Shown: in pieces, positions 1 through 9,288 of the stretch | How the letters are laid out: each line of letters begins with the position of its first letter | How positions within the stretch are numbered: the first letter of the stretch is position 1 | Assembly: GCA_036522155.1 (NCBI GenBank) | Contig: DATDGI010000009.1 | Location: forward strand, 1 to 30,942 | Origin: UBA9676 sp036522155 | GTDB taxonomy: Bacteria > Actinomycetota > Actinomycetes > Streptosporangiales > Streptosporangiaceae | Direction: 5' to 3' | DNA length: 30,942 nt | The notes under the pieces: model-generated | What the model saw: the letters and a program-made list of their open reading frames with translations, nothing else | What the model was told of the DNA's origin: nothing | Database searches by the model: none | Position numbers and translations under genes: made by a program

Positions 1-632
1 AGCGTGTCAAGCAGGACCATCTGGTAGACGAACCGCTCCAGCTCGTCGGCCTCGCCGATGGCCGACCGGATGGCCCGGTCCGCCTCGGCGGCCAGCGTGG
101 CGGCCAGGCCGTCCGGGACCGGCCCCCGGGGAGTCAGCGGATAGTGCCCGATGAAGGGAGCCAGCGGGGACTCGAACGTGGTCACCCGGAGCATCCGGGC
201 CCCGGCCACCTCGGTGGCGGCCACCCGGAAGCGGGCGAAGGCCGGATCGTAGCGCTTGGGGTAGGCCACCATGAGCGTGCGCCCGGCCCGCTCCGCCGCC
301 GCCAGCATGGCCTGGCCCTCGGCGACGGAGAGGCACATCGGCTTCTCCACCAGCACATGCCGCCCGGCCTGCGCCGCGGCCACCGCGATCGGGGCGTGGC
401 TGCCCGAGGTGAGCACCAGCACGGCGTCCAGCGGCTCGGCGATCAGCTCCCGCCAGTCGGTGAACACGGCGCCGATGCCGTACCGGTCGGCGCAGGCCCG
501 GGCACTATCGGCAACCACGTCGCAGACGGCTGCGACCTCGTACGAATCGGCCAGCTCGGACAGGTAATGCAGGTGCATCACCTGGGCGATCAGCCCGGTA
601 CCGACCACGCCCAGCCGCAGCCGCCGGCTCAC
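1..632 (-). CDS. Gfo/Idh/MocA family NAD(P)-dependent oxidoreductase (C-terminus cut by window edge)
   Basis: About 210 N-terminal residues are present. The start is read as GTG at 632, which overlaps the stop of the upstream isomerase gene in a GTGA; the protein begins MSRRLRLGVVGTGLIA. Residues 8-16 form the Rossmann GxGxxx loop, and the EKP signature of the family lies near residues 96-98 (VLVEKPMCLSVAEG), where the Lys normally takes part in hydride transfer. Members oxidise or reduce sugars and cyclitols, myo-inositol 2-dehydrogenase (IolG) being one. Its translational coupling to a sugar phosphate isomerase, and the iol genes across the divergent promoter region, suggest a cyclitol or sugar substrate. 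Family membership is secure; the substrate is inferred. I do not call it IolG because the sequence visible here does not settle that. Confidence 0.9.
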   Translation of the reverse strand, partial: MSRRLRLGVVGTGLIAQVMHLHYLSELADSYEVAAVCDVVADSARACADRYGIGAVFTDWRELIAEPLDAVLVLTSGSHAPIAVAAAQAGRHVLVEKPMCLSVAEGQAMLAAAERAGRTLMVAYPKRYDPAFARFRVAATEVAGARMLRVTTFESPLAPFIGHYPLTPRGPVPDGLAATLAAEADRAIRSAIGEADELERFVYQMVLLDT

Positions 633-1597
633 GGGCACGCCGCCGCGATGGCCGCCGCCAGCAGCCGGGCCGCGGCCGGCACCCCGGTCCTGGCCGGCAC
701 GAACGGATCCTCGTGCTCGATCGAGATCACCTTCATCCGGGACGGCGCCAGCGCCCTGACCAGGCCGGCCCACCAGTCGAGATCGTGCCCCTGCCCGGGC
801 ACCGCGAACGTCCACGGCATCTGGTCCGGCGGATCCGGCCAGCGCCGGTCGAGCAATCCGTTAAGCGCCAGGTTGTCGGGGTGAAACACCACGTCCTTAC
901 CGTGGGCGTGGCCGACGAGGGCCGCCAGCCGCGCGGCCACCCGGTGACCGTCCATGCCCATCCAGAAGAAGTGGCTGGGATCCAGGTTGGCGGCGATCGA
1001 CGGGCCGAGCGCGGCGACCCGCTCGAAGGTCTCGACATTGAACGCGGCCGTGCCGGGGTGCAGTTCCAGGCAGACCAGCAGGCCTGGGTTCTCGGCCCGG
1101 GCAAAGGCGGCCAGTTCGGACCAGTACGGCGCGACCTGCCGCTCCCATTGCTGCTCGTACACGCCTTCCAGGTAGGGCAGCCAGCCGCCCGCCCCGAAGT
1201 GCGGCGCCCGGTCGCCGGGCAGCGCGGCCGGGCAGCCGGCCATGGCCACTACCCGGTCCACGCCGAGCAGGGTGGCCAGCCGGATGGCGTTGCGCAGATC
1301 GGTGTCGTGCCGGGCGGCGAGATCCGGGTCCGGGTGCAGCGGGTTGCCCCAGGCGTTCAGGGCATCGACCGCGATGCCGTGCCGGGCGATCTGGTCCAGC
1401 CACGCCGTGCGGGCCGGCCCGCTGGCCAGCAGGCCGGCCACGTCACAGTGCGGGTGCGGGGCGTAGCCGCCCGCCCCCACCTCGATGTCGGTGATCTCCG
1501 GGGCGGCCTGCCGCAGCCACGCCAGGACCTCAGCCAGCGGCTGGTCCAGGAAGGCTTCCAGCACCACCCCGATCCGCGGGCTGGGGTTGTCTGGCAT
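629..1597 (-). CDS. Sugar phosphate isomerase/epimerase (xylose-isomerase-like TIM barrel)
   Basis: Predicted 322 residues from ATG 1597, which has a GGACGGGG ribosome site just upstream; an in-frame GTG at 1624 would add nine residues. The fold is the AP-endonuclease-2/xylose-isomerase-like TIM barrel that includes IolE, IolI and MocC. Metal-binding residues are visible in order: Glu in LELHPGT, Asp/His in LDPSHFFW, His in HAHGKDV, and Glu in ISIEHEDP near the C-terminus. The IolE-type N-terminal signature is not evident, so inosose dehydratase is not a safe call; an isomerase or epimerase acting on a keto-cyclitol or keto-sugar is more likely. It is first in a two-gene operon with the oxidoreductase and diverges from iolC. 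Confidence 0.85.
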   Translation of the reverse strand: MPDNPSPRIGVVLEAFLDQPLAEVLAWLRQAAPEITDIEVGAGGYAPHPHCDVAGLLASGPARTAWLDQIARHGIAVDALNAWGNPLHPDPDLAARHDTDLRNAIRLATLLGVDRVVAMAGCPAALPGDRAPHFGAGGWLPYLEGVYEQQWERQVAPYWSELAAFARAENPGLLVCLELHPGTAAFNVETFERVAALGPSIAANLDPSHFFWMGMDGHRVAARLAALVGHAHGKDVVFHPDNLALNGLLDRRWPDPPDQMPWTFAVPGQGHDLDWWAGLVRALAPSRMKVISIEHEDPFVPARTGVPAAARLLAAAIAAACP

Positions 1598-1670
1598 GTC
1601 CCCGTCCAGTTCTGGCCGCGCCACGGGGCGGCTCGGCCGGTGCGGCTACCGTGCCCGATCCTCCCGAAGT

Positions 1671-1690
1671 ATGTCAATACCTCATGACAT
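1671..1690 (-). promoter_or_regulatory. Inverted repeat ATGTCA-N8-TGACAT, candidate operator of the isomerase operon
   Basis: The arms are perfect 6-base inverted repeats separated by eight bases. On the minus strand the site reads ATGTCATGAGGTATTGACA and carries a TTGACA. Fifteen of these 19 bases match, without gaps, a site in front of the APC permease at 11059-11077. The site sits about 75 bases before the isomerase start. I see no well-spaced -10 hexamer after the TTGACA, so it may be an operator rather than a -35 box. Confidence 0.4.
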
Positions 1691-1866
1691 TTTTTCAGCT
1701 GGTCAGCCGGGGTGCCTCTAGTGCCACCGGCCGGGGCCCGCTGGCGCGGCCGGCCCTCCCGGAATGCCGGCCGATCCATTCCCTGCTGAGCAGGGCGCCA
1801 CCCGCGGCCTGGCGACGGGTCGCGGCCGGTATTCCGGTCCGGCTCACTTCCGCCGCTTAAGACTCT

Positions 1867-1878
1867 TTGTCAGGACAA
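1867..1878 (+). promoter_or_regulatory. Palindrome TTGTCAGGACAA, candidate GntR/IolR operator of iolC
   Basis: The arms TTGTC and GACAA are perfect inverted repeats around AG. The GT-N4-AC core suits GntR-family operators. The central ten bases match the IolR motif reported for Corynebacterium glutamicum (KGWCHTRACA, as I recall it) at nine of ten positions. A near-identical palindrome lies in front of the gntR gene at 6706-6717. It sits four bases upstream of the iolC -35 box, a position suited to repression. Confidence 0.5.
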
Positions 1879-1882
1879 TCTC

Positions 1883-1911
1883 TTGACTGCTCCGGCATAC
1901 AAGTGTAGATA
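1883..1911 (+). promoter_or_regulatory. Promoter of the iolC operon
   Basis: TTGACT at 1883-1888 and TAGATA at 1906-1911 are separated by 17 bases, a near-ideal spacing for the vegetative sigma factor. The predicted transcript starts near 1918, leaving a leader of about 110 bases before the GTG at 2031. Confidence 0.5.
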
Positions 1912-2030
1912 TCTCCTGACTGGTCCCGCCAGTGGCGGCGCGAGCGTGGCCGCGGCGAAACGGCCGGCCGGCCGGGTCCGCGGCACCTGCGCAGCGGGCC
2001 GGGACGGGCCCGGGACTGGAGCTGAGGCCT

Positions 2031-3008
2031 GTGACGAACTGGCAGCCGGACGGCAGCGGCGGCGCCGACGAGATCATCACCATGGGCCGGTCCGGGGTCG
2101 ACCTCTATCCGCTGGAGGCCGGGGTGGGCCTGGCCGATGTCGACCGGTTCGGCCGCTACCTGGGCGGCAGCGCGGCCAACGTGGCCGTGGCCGCCGCCCG
2201 TTACGGCCGCCGGGTTGCTCTCATCACCCGCACCGGGGCCGACCCGTTCGGCGACTTCATCCACGCGGCCCTGCGCGGCTACGCGGTGGACGACCGGTAT
2301 GTGACCGCCGTCCCGGGGCTGCCTACCCCGGTCACGTTCTGCGAGATGTTCCCGCCGGACCGCTTCCCGCTCTACTTCTACCGTTACCCCAAGGCCCCCG
2401 ATCTGGAGATCTACGAGTCCGAGCTGGATCAGCCCGCCATCGCCCGGGCCGCGATCTTCTGGGCCACCGTCACTGGGCTGTCGGCCGAGCCCAGCCGGGC
2501 GGCCACGCTGGCCGCGCTGCGCTGCCGGGAGCGGCGCCACCCGACCGTGCTGGACCTCGACTACCGGCCGATGTTCTGGGCCTCGATGGCCGAGGCGCGG
2601 CAGCACACCGCCGTTGCGCTGCCCCTGGCGACGGTCGCGGTCGGGAACACCGACGAGTGCGAGATGGCGGTCGGCACCGCGGACCCGGACCGGGCGGCGG
2701 ACGCGCTGCTGGCGCTCGGTGCCCAGCTGGCCGTGATCAAGCAGGGGCCGGCCGGGGTGCTGGCCAGGGACGGCCACGGCGAAGTCCGGGTGCCGCCGGT
2801 CCAGGTGCCGGTGGTCAACGGGATCGGCGCGGGCGACGCGTTCGGCGGCGCGCTCTGCCACGGCCTGCTGTCCGGCTGGGACCTGGCCACCACCATCGGT
2901 TTCGCCAACGCGGCGGGCGCCATCGTCGCCTCCCGGATCGCCTGCTCGGACGCCATGCCCACCGCGGCCGAGGTGACGGCCCTGCTGGAGGAGACCGCCC
3001 GTGCGTGA
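2031..3008 (+). CDS. iolC: IolC-type 5-dehydro-2-deoxygluconokinase (PfkB family)
   Basis: The 325-residue protein should phosphorylate 5-dehydro-2-deoxy-D-gluconate in the cytoplasm, the step before aldol cleavage in inositol catabolism. PfkB signature 1 is seen as GGSAANVAVAAARYG, and signature 2 as VNGIGAGDAFGGAL with the catalytic Asp near residue 269. The run MGRSGVDLYPLEAGVGLADV is typical of IolC. I chose GTG 2031 (GAGG just upstream, product beginning VTNWQPDG) over a start at 1932 because the extra 33 residues are low-complexity. It is first in a four-gene operon and overlaps the next gene by eight bases. Confidence 0.9.
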   Translation: MTNWQPDGSGGADEIITMGRSGVDLYPLEAGVGLADVDRFGRYLGGSAANVAVAAARYGRRVALITRTGADPFGDFIHAALRGYAVDDRYVTAVPGLPTPVTFCEMFPPDRFPLYFYRYPKAPDLEIYESELDQPAIARAAIFWATVTGLSAEPSRAATLAALRCRERRHPTVLDLDYRPMFWASMAEARQHTAVALPLATVAVGNTDECEMAVGTADPDRAADALLALGAQLAVIKQGPAGVLARDGHGEVRVPPVQVPVVNGIGAGDAFGGALCHGLLSGWDLATTIGFANAAGAIVASRIACSDAMPTAAEVTALLEETARA

Positions 3009-3873
3009 TGACCAGCGCCGGATGATCTCCGAAACCCGGGCGCACCGGCCCGGCGCGGTGGCGGACGCGGCGGCCCGGCGGCAGCGGCGGCCGTGGCTGG
3101 GCGAGTCCGGCCGCCTGATGATCATCGCGGCCGATCACACCGCCCGCGGCATCCTCGGGGCCGGGGACCGGCCGATGGCCATGGCCAGCCGGATCGACCT
3201 GCTGGACCGCCTCCTGGTCGCGCTCGGCCGGCCCGGCGTGGACGGGGTGCTCGGCACCGCCGACGTGATCGAGGACCTGCTGCTGCTCGGCGCGCTGGAC
3301 GGCAAGCTGGCCATCGGGTCGATGAACCGCGGCGGGCTGACCGGCGCGGCCTTCGAGATCGACGACCGGTTCACCGGCTACCGGGCGGCGGCCATCGCCG
3401 CCAGCGGGCTGGACGCGGGCAAGATGCTGCTGCGGATCGACGTGGACGACCCGGCGACCGCGGGCACCCTGGCGGCGTGCGCGGACGCGGTCAGCGAACT
3501 GGCGGCGCGCCAGACCATCGCCATGATCGAGCCGTTCATGGTCCGCAGGGTCAGCCAGCACGCGCGCAACGACCTGACGCCCGACGCCGTCATCCGGTCG
3601 ATGGCCATCGCCTCGGGCCTGGGCACCACCTCCGCCTACAGCTGGCTGAAGATCCCGGTGGTGGCGCAGATGGAGCGCGTGGCCGACGCCTCCACCCTGC
3701 CGACCGTGCTGCTGGGCGGGGACACCAGCGACCGGCCGGACGAGATGTTCGCCCGCTGGCAGAAGGCGCTCCAGCTGCCCAACATGCGCGGCCTGGTGGT
3801 CGGCCGCAACCTGCTCTACCCGCCCGGCGACGATGTGGCCGCCGCCGTCGACATCGCGGCGAGCCTGGTGTGA
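3001..3873 (+). CDS. Cgl0159-like (beta/alpha)8 aldolase of the inositol operon
   Basis: The 290-residue protein starts at GTG 3001, inside the end of iolC. It resembles the actinobacterial Cgl0159 family of TIM barrels related to DeoC/LacD aldolases, which sits between iolC and iolB in corynebacterial iol clusters. Visible features are LMIIAADHTARG near the N-terminus, a candidate Schiff-base Lys in AYSWLKIPVV, and a phosphate-binding-like end LLGGDTSDRPDE and RGLVVGRNLLYP. No separate IolJ aldolase is in the operon, so this protein may cleave 5-dehydro-2-deoxygluconate 6-phosphate; that is inferred from position. Its last codons overlap the iolB start. Confidence 0.8.
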   Translation: MRDDQRRMISETRAHRPGAVADAAARRQRRPWLGESGRLMIIAADHTARGILGAGDRPMAMASRIDLLDRLLVALGRPGVDGVLGTADVIEDLLLLGALDGKLAIGSMNRGGLTGAAFEIDDRFTGYRAAAIAASGLDAGKMLLRIDVDDPATAGTLAACADAVSELAARQTIAMIEPFMVRRVSQHARNDLTPDAVIRSMAIASGLGTTSAYSWLKIPVVAQMERVADASTLPTVLLGGDTSDRPDEMFARWQKALQLPNMRGLVVGRNLLYPPGDDVAAAVDIAASLV

Positions 3874-4777
3874 CCGGAGCGGTGAGCGGCGGCGCAGGCC
3901 GGGCGGGCGGCTGGCACCGTCCCGCGGGGTCGTGCCGGTCCGGCCCGTTCCCGGTCGCGCTGTCGCAGCAGGACTGCGGCTGGGACTACTGCTCGCTGCG
4001 GGTGCTTGAACTGCCCCCGGGTGGCCAGGCGGAGCTGCCACCCGGTCCCGATGAGCTGCTGGTGCTGCCGCTGTCCGGCGGCTGCCAGGTGACGGTGGAC
4101 GGGCAGGATTTCGCACTGGCCGGGCGGGCGGACGTGTTCAGCCGGGTCACCGACTTCGCCTACCTGCCGCGGGACTGCGTGGCCACGGTCCGCTCGGCCG
4201 GTGGCGGCCGGTTCGCGCTGCCGGGCGCCCTGGCCACCCGCCGGCTCCCGGCCCGGTACGGGCCGGCCGAGCAGGTGCCGGTGGAGATCAGGGGCAGCGG
4301 GCAGGCGACCCGGCAGGTCAACAACTTCTGCTCACCCGGAGCCTTCGAGACCGACCGGCTGGTCGCGGTGGAGGTGCTCACCCCGGAAGGCAACTGGTCC
4401 TCCTACCCGCCGCACAAGCACGACGAGCCGCGCCCGGGCGAGGCGGTGCTTGAGGAGATCTACTACTTCGAGGTCGCCGCCGGGCCGGCCGGGCCGGGCG
4501 CCGGCTACCAGCGGGTCTACGCCTCGTCCCCGGGCCGGCCGATCGACGTGCTGGCCGAGGTCCGCACCGGCGACGTGGTGCTGGTGCCGCACGGCTACCA
4601 CGGCCCGTCGATGGCCGCCCCCGGGTACCACCTGTACTACCTCAACGTGCTGGCCGGGCCGGCCGCGGAGCGGACGATGGCCTTCTGCGACGATCCGGCC
4701 CATGCCTGGATCCGGGGCACCTGGGCGGGCCAGCGGGTGGACCCGCGGGTGCCGATGACATCGCACGAGGAGCGGCC

Positions 4778-4781
<4 letters not shown>
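3870..4781 (+). CDS. iolB: 5-deoxy-glucuronate isomerase IolB
   Basis: The 303-residue protein of the KduI/IolB double-cupin family converts 5-deoxy-D-glucuronate, the product of IolD, into 5-dehydro-2-deoxygluconate, the substrate of IolC. Cupin metal ligands are visible in YPPHKHDE (His near 182 and 184) with LEEIYYFEV following, and in VPHGYHGPS; NFCSPGAFETDRLVAVEVLT is typical of IolB. GTG 3870 overlaps the aldolase stop (GTGTGA); GTG 3882 is an alternative, and the first residues are poorly conserved. The stop overlaps the iolD start in a GTGA, so the two should be translationally coupled. Confidence 0.93.
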
Positions 4782-6652
<1,871 letters not shown>

Positions 6653-6657
6653 GCAGC

Positions 6658-6674
6658 ATGCCAGGAACCGGCAT
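6658..6674 (+). terminator. Short hairpin after iolD
   Basis: ATGCC and GGCAT form a five-base stem around a seven-base loop, six bases after the iolD stop. There is no T-run. The stem is weak and abuts the gntR -10 box, so read-through into gntR is likely. Confidence 0.25.
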
Positions 6675-6675
6675 C

Positions 6676-6681
6676 TATACT
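6676..6681 (+). promoter_or_regulatory. -10 box TATACT of the gntR regulator
   Basis: TATACT is a near-consensus -10 hexamer in an AT-rich patch between iolD and gntR. No good -35 box is seen 16-18 bases upstream. The predicted transcript would start near 6688, so the palindrome at 6706-6717 would lie just inside it. Confidence 0.4.
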
Positions 6682-6705
6682 CGGGTGAGCTACGCGATAA
6701 TGACA

Positions 6706-6717
6706 TTGTCCGAACAA
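6706..6717 (+). promoter_or_regulatory. Palindrome TTGTCCGAACAA, candidate autoregulatory operator
   Basis: TTGT and ACAA are inverted repeats around CCGA. The site differs from the iolC palindrome at 1867-1878 in only two of 12 bases (shared pattern TTGTCMGRACAA). It lies between the gntR -10 box and start codon, where a bound repressor would block transcription. Confidence 0.5.
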
Positions 6718-6750
6718 ATGCGTTAACGCGCAGAAAGCTGGCCGATCAGC

Positions 6751-7539
6751 TTGCTACCGCAACCCGACACCGCGGTCTCCGATGCGATCGTCATCGACCG
6801 GACCAGCCCCGTGCCGCTGTACTTCCAGCTCGCCCAGCAGTACGAGACCGCGATCAGGTCGGGCACCCTCAAGGTCGGCTCCCGGCTGGACAACGAGGCG
6901 GATCTGGCGGTGCGGCTGGGCTTGTCCCGGCCGACCGTGCGGGCCGCGTTCCTGTACCTGTCGAACAAGGGTCTTGTGGTGCGCAAGCGCGGGGCCGGCA
7001 CCCTGGTCGCCAAGGAGAAGATCGACCGGGACGTCGAGCTGACCAGCCTGTACGACGACCTGGCCGCGGCCGGGCGGATGCCCGCCACGCAGGTGATCCG
7101 CAACGAGGTGAGCCACGCCAGCGACCCGGTGGCCCGCGCGCTGCAACTGCCCGAGCGGGCGCTCGTGATCAGCCTGGAGCGGATCCGGCTGGCCGACGGC
7201 GAGCCGATCGCGCTGATGCACAACTTCCTGCCCGCCGCGCTGGTCCATCTGTCCAGCGAGATGCTGTCCGAGCATGGCCTGTACGAGCTGCTGCGGGCGT
7301 CGGGGATCCGGCTCGGCTCGGCCACCCAGCGGATGTCGGCCAAGAACGCCTCGGCCACCGAGGCCCGCATACTCAACGAGACCCGCGGCGCCGCGCTGCT
7401 GACCATGGAGCGGACGGCCTACGACGAGAGCGGACGGCCGGTCGAGTTCGCGCAGCACCTGTACCGGGCGTCCCGGTACGCGTTCACCACCAGCATGTCC
7501 CGGCTCGCCGCCGACCCGGTCCCGGCCGAGCCCCGCTAG
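6751..7539 (+). CDS. GntR-family (HutC/UTRA) transcriptional regulator, probable inositol-operon repressor
   Basis: The 262-residue protein has an N-terminal winged helix-turn-helix (about residues 18-85: PLYFQLAQQYETAI, then EADLAVRLGLSRPTVRAAF, then the wing KGLVVRKRGAGTLVA) and a C-terminal UTRA effector domain (about 105-245, ending in ERTAYDESGRPVEFAQHLYR). TTG 6751 is the first usable start after an in-frame TAA at 6724. HutC-type regulators usually bind sugar or sugar-phosphate-like effectors and release DNA. Its place after iolD and the matching palindromes in front of iolC and of itself support an IolR-like role, although the known C. glutamicum IolR was not compared directly. Confidence 0.88.
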   Translation: MLPQPDTAVSDAIVIDRTSPVPLYFQLAQQYETAIRSGTLKVGSRLDNEADLAVRLGLSRPTVRAAFLYLSNKGLVVRKRGAGTLVAKEKIDRDVELTSLYDDLAAAGRMPATQVIRNEVSHASDPVARALQLPERALVISLERIRLADGEPIALMHNFLPAALVHLSSEMLSEHGLYELLRASGIRLGSATQRMSAKNASATEARILNETRGAALLTMERTAYDESGRPVEFAQHLYRASRYAFTTSMSRLAADPVPAEPR

Positions 7540-7546
7540 GGCACGG

Positions 7547-8344
7547 CTAACCGCCCGCCGGATCCTCCTCCTCCGGCTCGTCGTACCAGCGGACCCGGTC
7601 GCCGGTCCGGCTGCGGAGCCGCCACTTCACGCTCTTGGGCTCGGCGTCGATCCGGTCCCGCAACGCTTCCAGGCGGCTGGTGACGGCCTTCTGCTCGTCC
7701 GGGTCCAGCCCGGAGCCGGCCAGGTGGGCCAGCGAGCGCTCGATGTTGAGCTGGCAGGTGCGCCACAGGCCCCAGTCGCGGCCGCACAGTCCGGCGATGA
7801 AGGCGGCCTCGATCGCGGCACCGGAGCCGCTCCCGACGTCGTGGTGGAAGAGCAGGTTGTAGATGTCGCCCTGGTCGTTCGGTGTCAGCTCGACGATCTG
7901 CAGCTTGGTGAGCAGCAGTTCCTCCCGCGGCACGGTCAGCGGCTCGCGGTCCATCCGTGCGGTGAGCGGGATGCTGTGGCACATCGAGAACTCGCCCACG
8001 AACACGTCCAGGTGGCGGCCGTTGGCCAGATCGTGGAACAGCAGCCGCCGGGAGCCGCGCAGCGCGTTGAACATCTCATCGCCGCGGTAACCGGCCCGCC
8101 CGAGCAGGGCGACGGTGGCCTTGCTGGTGCCCTGGGCGGCGGCGAGGTCGATGTCCTTGACCCGCCGGGGCAGCCGCGGCCGCGCGTCCGGCGCCTGCAG
8201 CAGCACTCCCACCCCGCCGAGCGCGCGCAGGACCAGGCCCTGCTGCCCGGCCATGGCGATGAGCCGCCGGGTTTCGGCCACCGGATCGGCCAGCGGGCCG
8301 TCGGCCACCCCGGCTATCCGGTCGTCAGCAGGAAGTCCAGGCAC
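7547..8344 (-). CDS. Nucleotidyltransferase-fold protein, function unknown
   Basis: About 265 residues. The region LRALGGVGVLLQAPDARPRL followed by RRVKDIDLAA looks like the GG...DxD core of nucleotidyltransferase-superfamily proteins such as the AbiEii type; the later part is helical and charged, ending DEPEEEDPAGG. GTG 8344 has a GAGG seven bases upstream and overlaps the phosphoesterase end by 31 bases; GTG 8308, eight bases after that stop, is the alternative. No antitoxin-like partner is adjacent, so a toxin role is not supported. It is third in the minus-strand operon with the permease and phosphoesterase and converges on gntR with a seven-base gap. Confidence 0.6.
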   Translation of the reverse strand: MPGLPADDRIAGVADGPLADPVAETRRLIAMAGQQGLVLRALGGVGVLLQAPDARPRLPRRVKDIDLAAAQGTSKATVALLGRAGYRGDEMFNALRGSRRLLFHDLANGRHLDVFVGEFSMCHSIPLTARMDREPLTVPREELLLTKLQIVELTPNDQGDIYNLLFHHDVGSGSGAAIEAAFIAGLCGRDWGLWRTCQLNIERSLAHLAGSGLDPDEQKAVTSRLEALRDRIDAEPKSVKWRLRSRTGDRVRWYDEPEEEDPAGG

Positions 8345-9285
8345 GTCCCATCCTCGGCGAGGTCCACCACCGCGCCCCGCAGCACGCCTGAAGAGTAGTC
8401 GCTGCCCGGATTGATGCACAGGGTCCGGCCGATCTTCTGGACCCCGCGTGACTCGTGGATGTGGCCGTGCAGCCCCACCCCGGGCTGGTACTTCTTGATC
8501 GCGTTCCGTACTGCGTGGCTGCCGACCGGCACGATGCTGGGCCGGCCGCCGCGGATGACCGGCCTGAGGCTGGCGTCCAGTTCCGGGGCGTCGTCCAGGG
8601 TGGATCCGTAGGGCGGGCAGTGGAAGTTGAGCAGCAGCCTGGTGCCCTCGGGCAGCGGCTCGAGCATGTCGTCGATCCGCTTGGCCAGCTCCTCCTCCGG
8701 GCACTCCCGCTCGGTGTTCCACGGCGTGGGCGGCACCATGCCCAGGCTGGCCATCGTGACCGGGCCCAGCTCGCAGACCCGGGACTCGGGGAACTCCACC
8801 CGCTCGTCCGCGGCCAGCACCGGGTCCGCACTCACCGGGTCGTCATTGCCGGGGGTGATGATGCAGCGGACGGCCGGGTCCAGCCGTTCGGCCGCCAGTT
8901 CGCACCAGCGCTTGACCTGCGCCGCGATCTCAGTCTGGAACAGCGCATCCAGTTCGGCGGGATCGGCGCTGAGCCGGGCGAGCCGGGCGTCGTCCATCTG
9001 CACCGGGTAGAACCCGCGCCGCCGGAAGTCGGCGGCCAGCCGGTCGTACTCCGCCAGCGGCACGGTCATCTCCTGGCCGTCCAGGCTGGCGGACCAGGAT
9101 TCGCCCCGGCGCAGCACCGGGACCAGGGCCTTGCCGGCGAAGTCGCCGCCGAGGATCAGCACATCGGGTTCGTAGACCTTGGCGGCGGCGAGGAACTTGC
9201 GGAAGCAGACCTCGGAGCCGTGCAGGTCGGTCGCGAAGAAGAGGCGCAGTGCGCGCCTCTTCTTCGGCTGGCGGAAGACCGGCAC
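8314..9285 (-). CDS. Metallophosphoesterase (calcineurin-like)
   Basis: The 323-residue protein carries the dimetal phosphoesterase motifs in order: FATDLHGSE (D20, H22), LILGGDFAG (D48), ITPGNDDP, NFHCPPYGS and GLHGHIHESRG. The closing NPGSDYSSGVLRGAVVDL is common in this family. No signal peptide or membrane segment is seen, so it should be cytoplasmic. The substrate cannot be read from the sequence. GTG 9285 is three bases after the permease stop, and the 3' end overlaps the next gene, so the three genes look co-transcribed and coupled. Confidence 0.88.
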   Translation of the reverse strand: MPVFRQPKKRRALRLFFATDLHGSEVCFRKFLAAAKVYEPDVLILGGDFAGKALVPVLRRGESWSASLDGQEMTVPLAEYDRLAADFRRRGFYPVQMDDARLARLSADPAELDALFQTEIAAQVKRWCELAAERLDPAVRCIITPGNDDPVSADPVLAADERVEFPESRVCELGPVTMASLGMVPPTPWNTERECPEEELAKRIDDMLEPLPEGTRLLLNFHCPPYGSTLDDAPELDASLRPVIRGGRPSIVPVGSHAVRNAIKKYQPGVGLHGHIHESRGVQKIGRTLCINPGSDYSSGVLRGAVVDLAEDGTCLDFLLTTG

Positions 9286-9288
9286 GCG

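Larger units (their letters stand above)
1625..2030. promoter_or_regulatory. Divergent control region between the isomerase operon and iolC
   Basis: This 406-base gap is unusually AT-rich in two patches, around 1665-1705 and 1861-1915, against a very GC-rich background. The first holds an inverted repeat facing the minus-strand operon; the second holds a palindrome and a good sigma-70-type promoter for iolC. The remainder (about 1710-1860 and 1925-2030) shows no convincing open frame or motif. A longer iolC reading starting at 1932 is possible, but its extra residues are low-complexity and unlike the kinase family. Confidence 0.6.

Noticed and set aside
7547..8344. Toxin-antitoxin (AbiEii-like) system
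   Set aside because: Only the nucleotidyltransferase-like half is present; neighbours are a phosphoesterase and a regulator of the inositol genes, not an AbiEi-type antitoxin.
8345..8722. Upstream extension of the nucleotidyltransferase-like gene to 8722
   Set aside because: It overlaps the metallophosphoesterase motifs almost fully and its translation is low-complexity; GTG 8344 has a good ribosome site.
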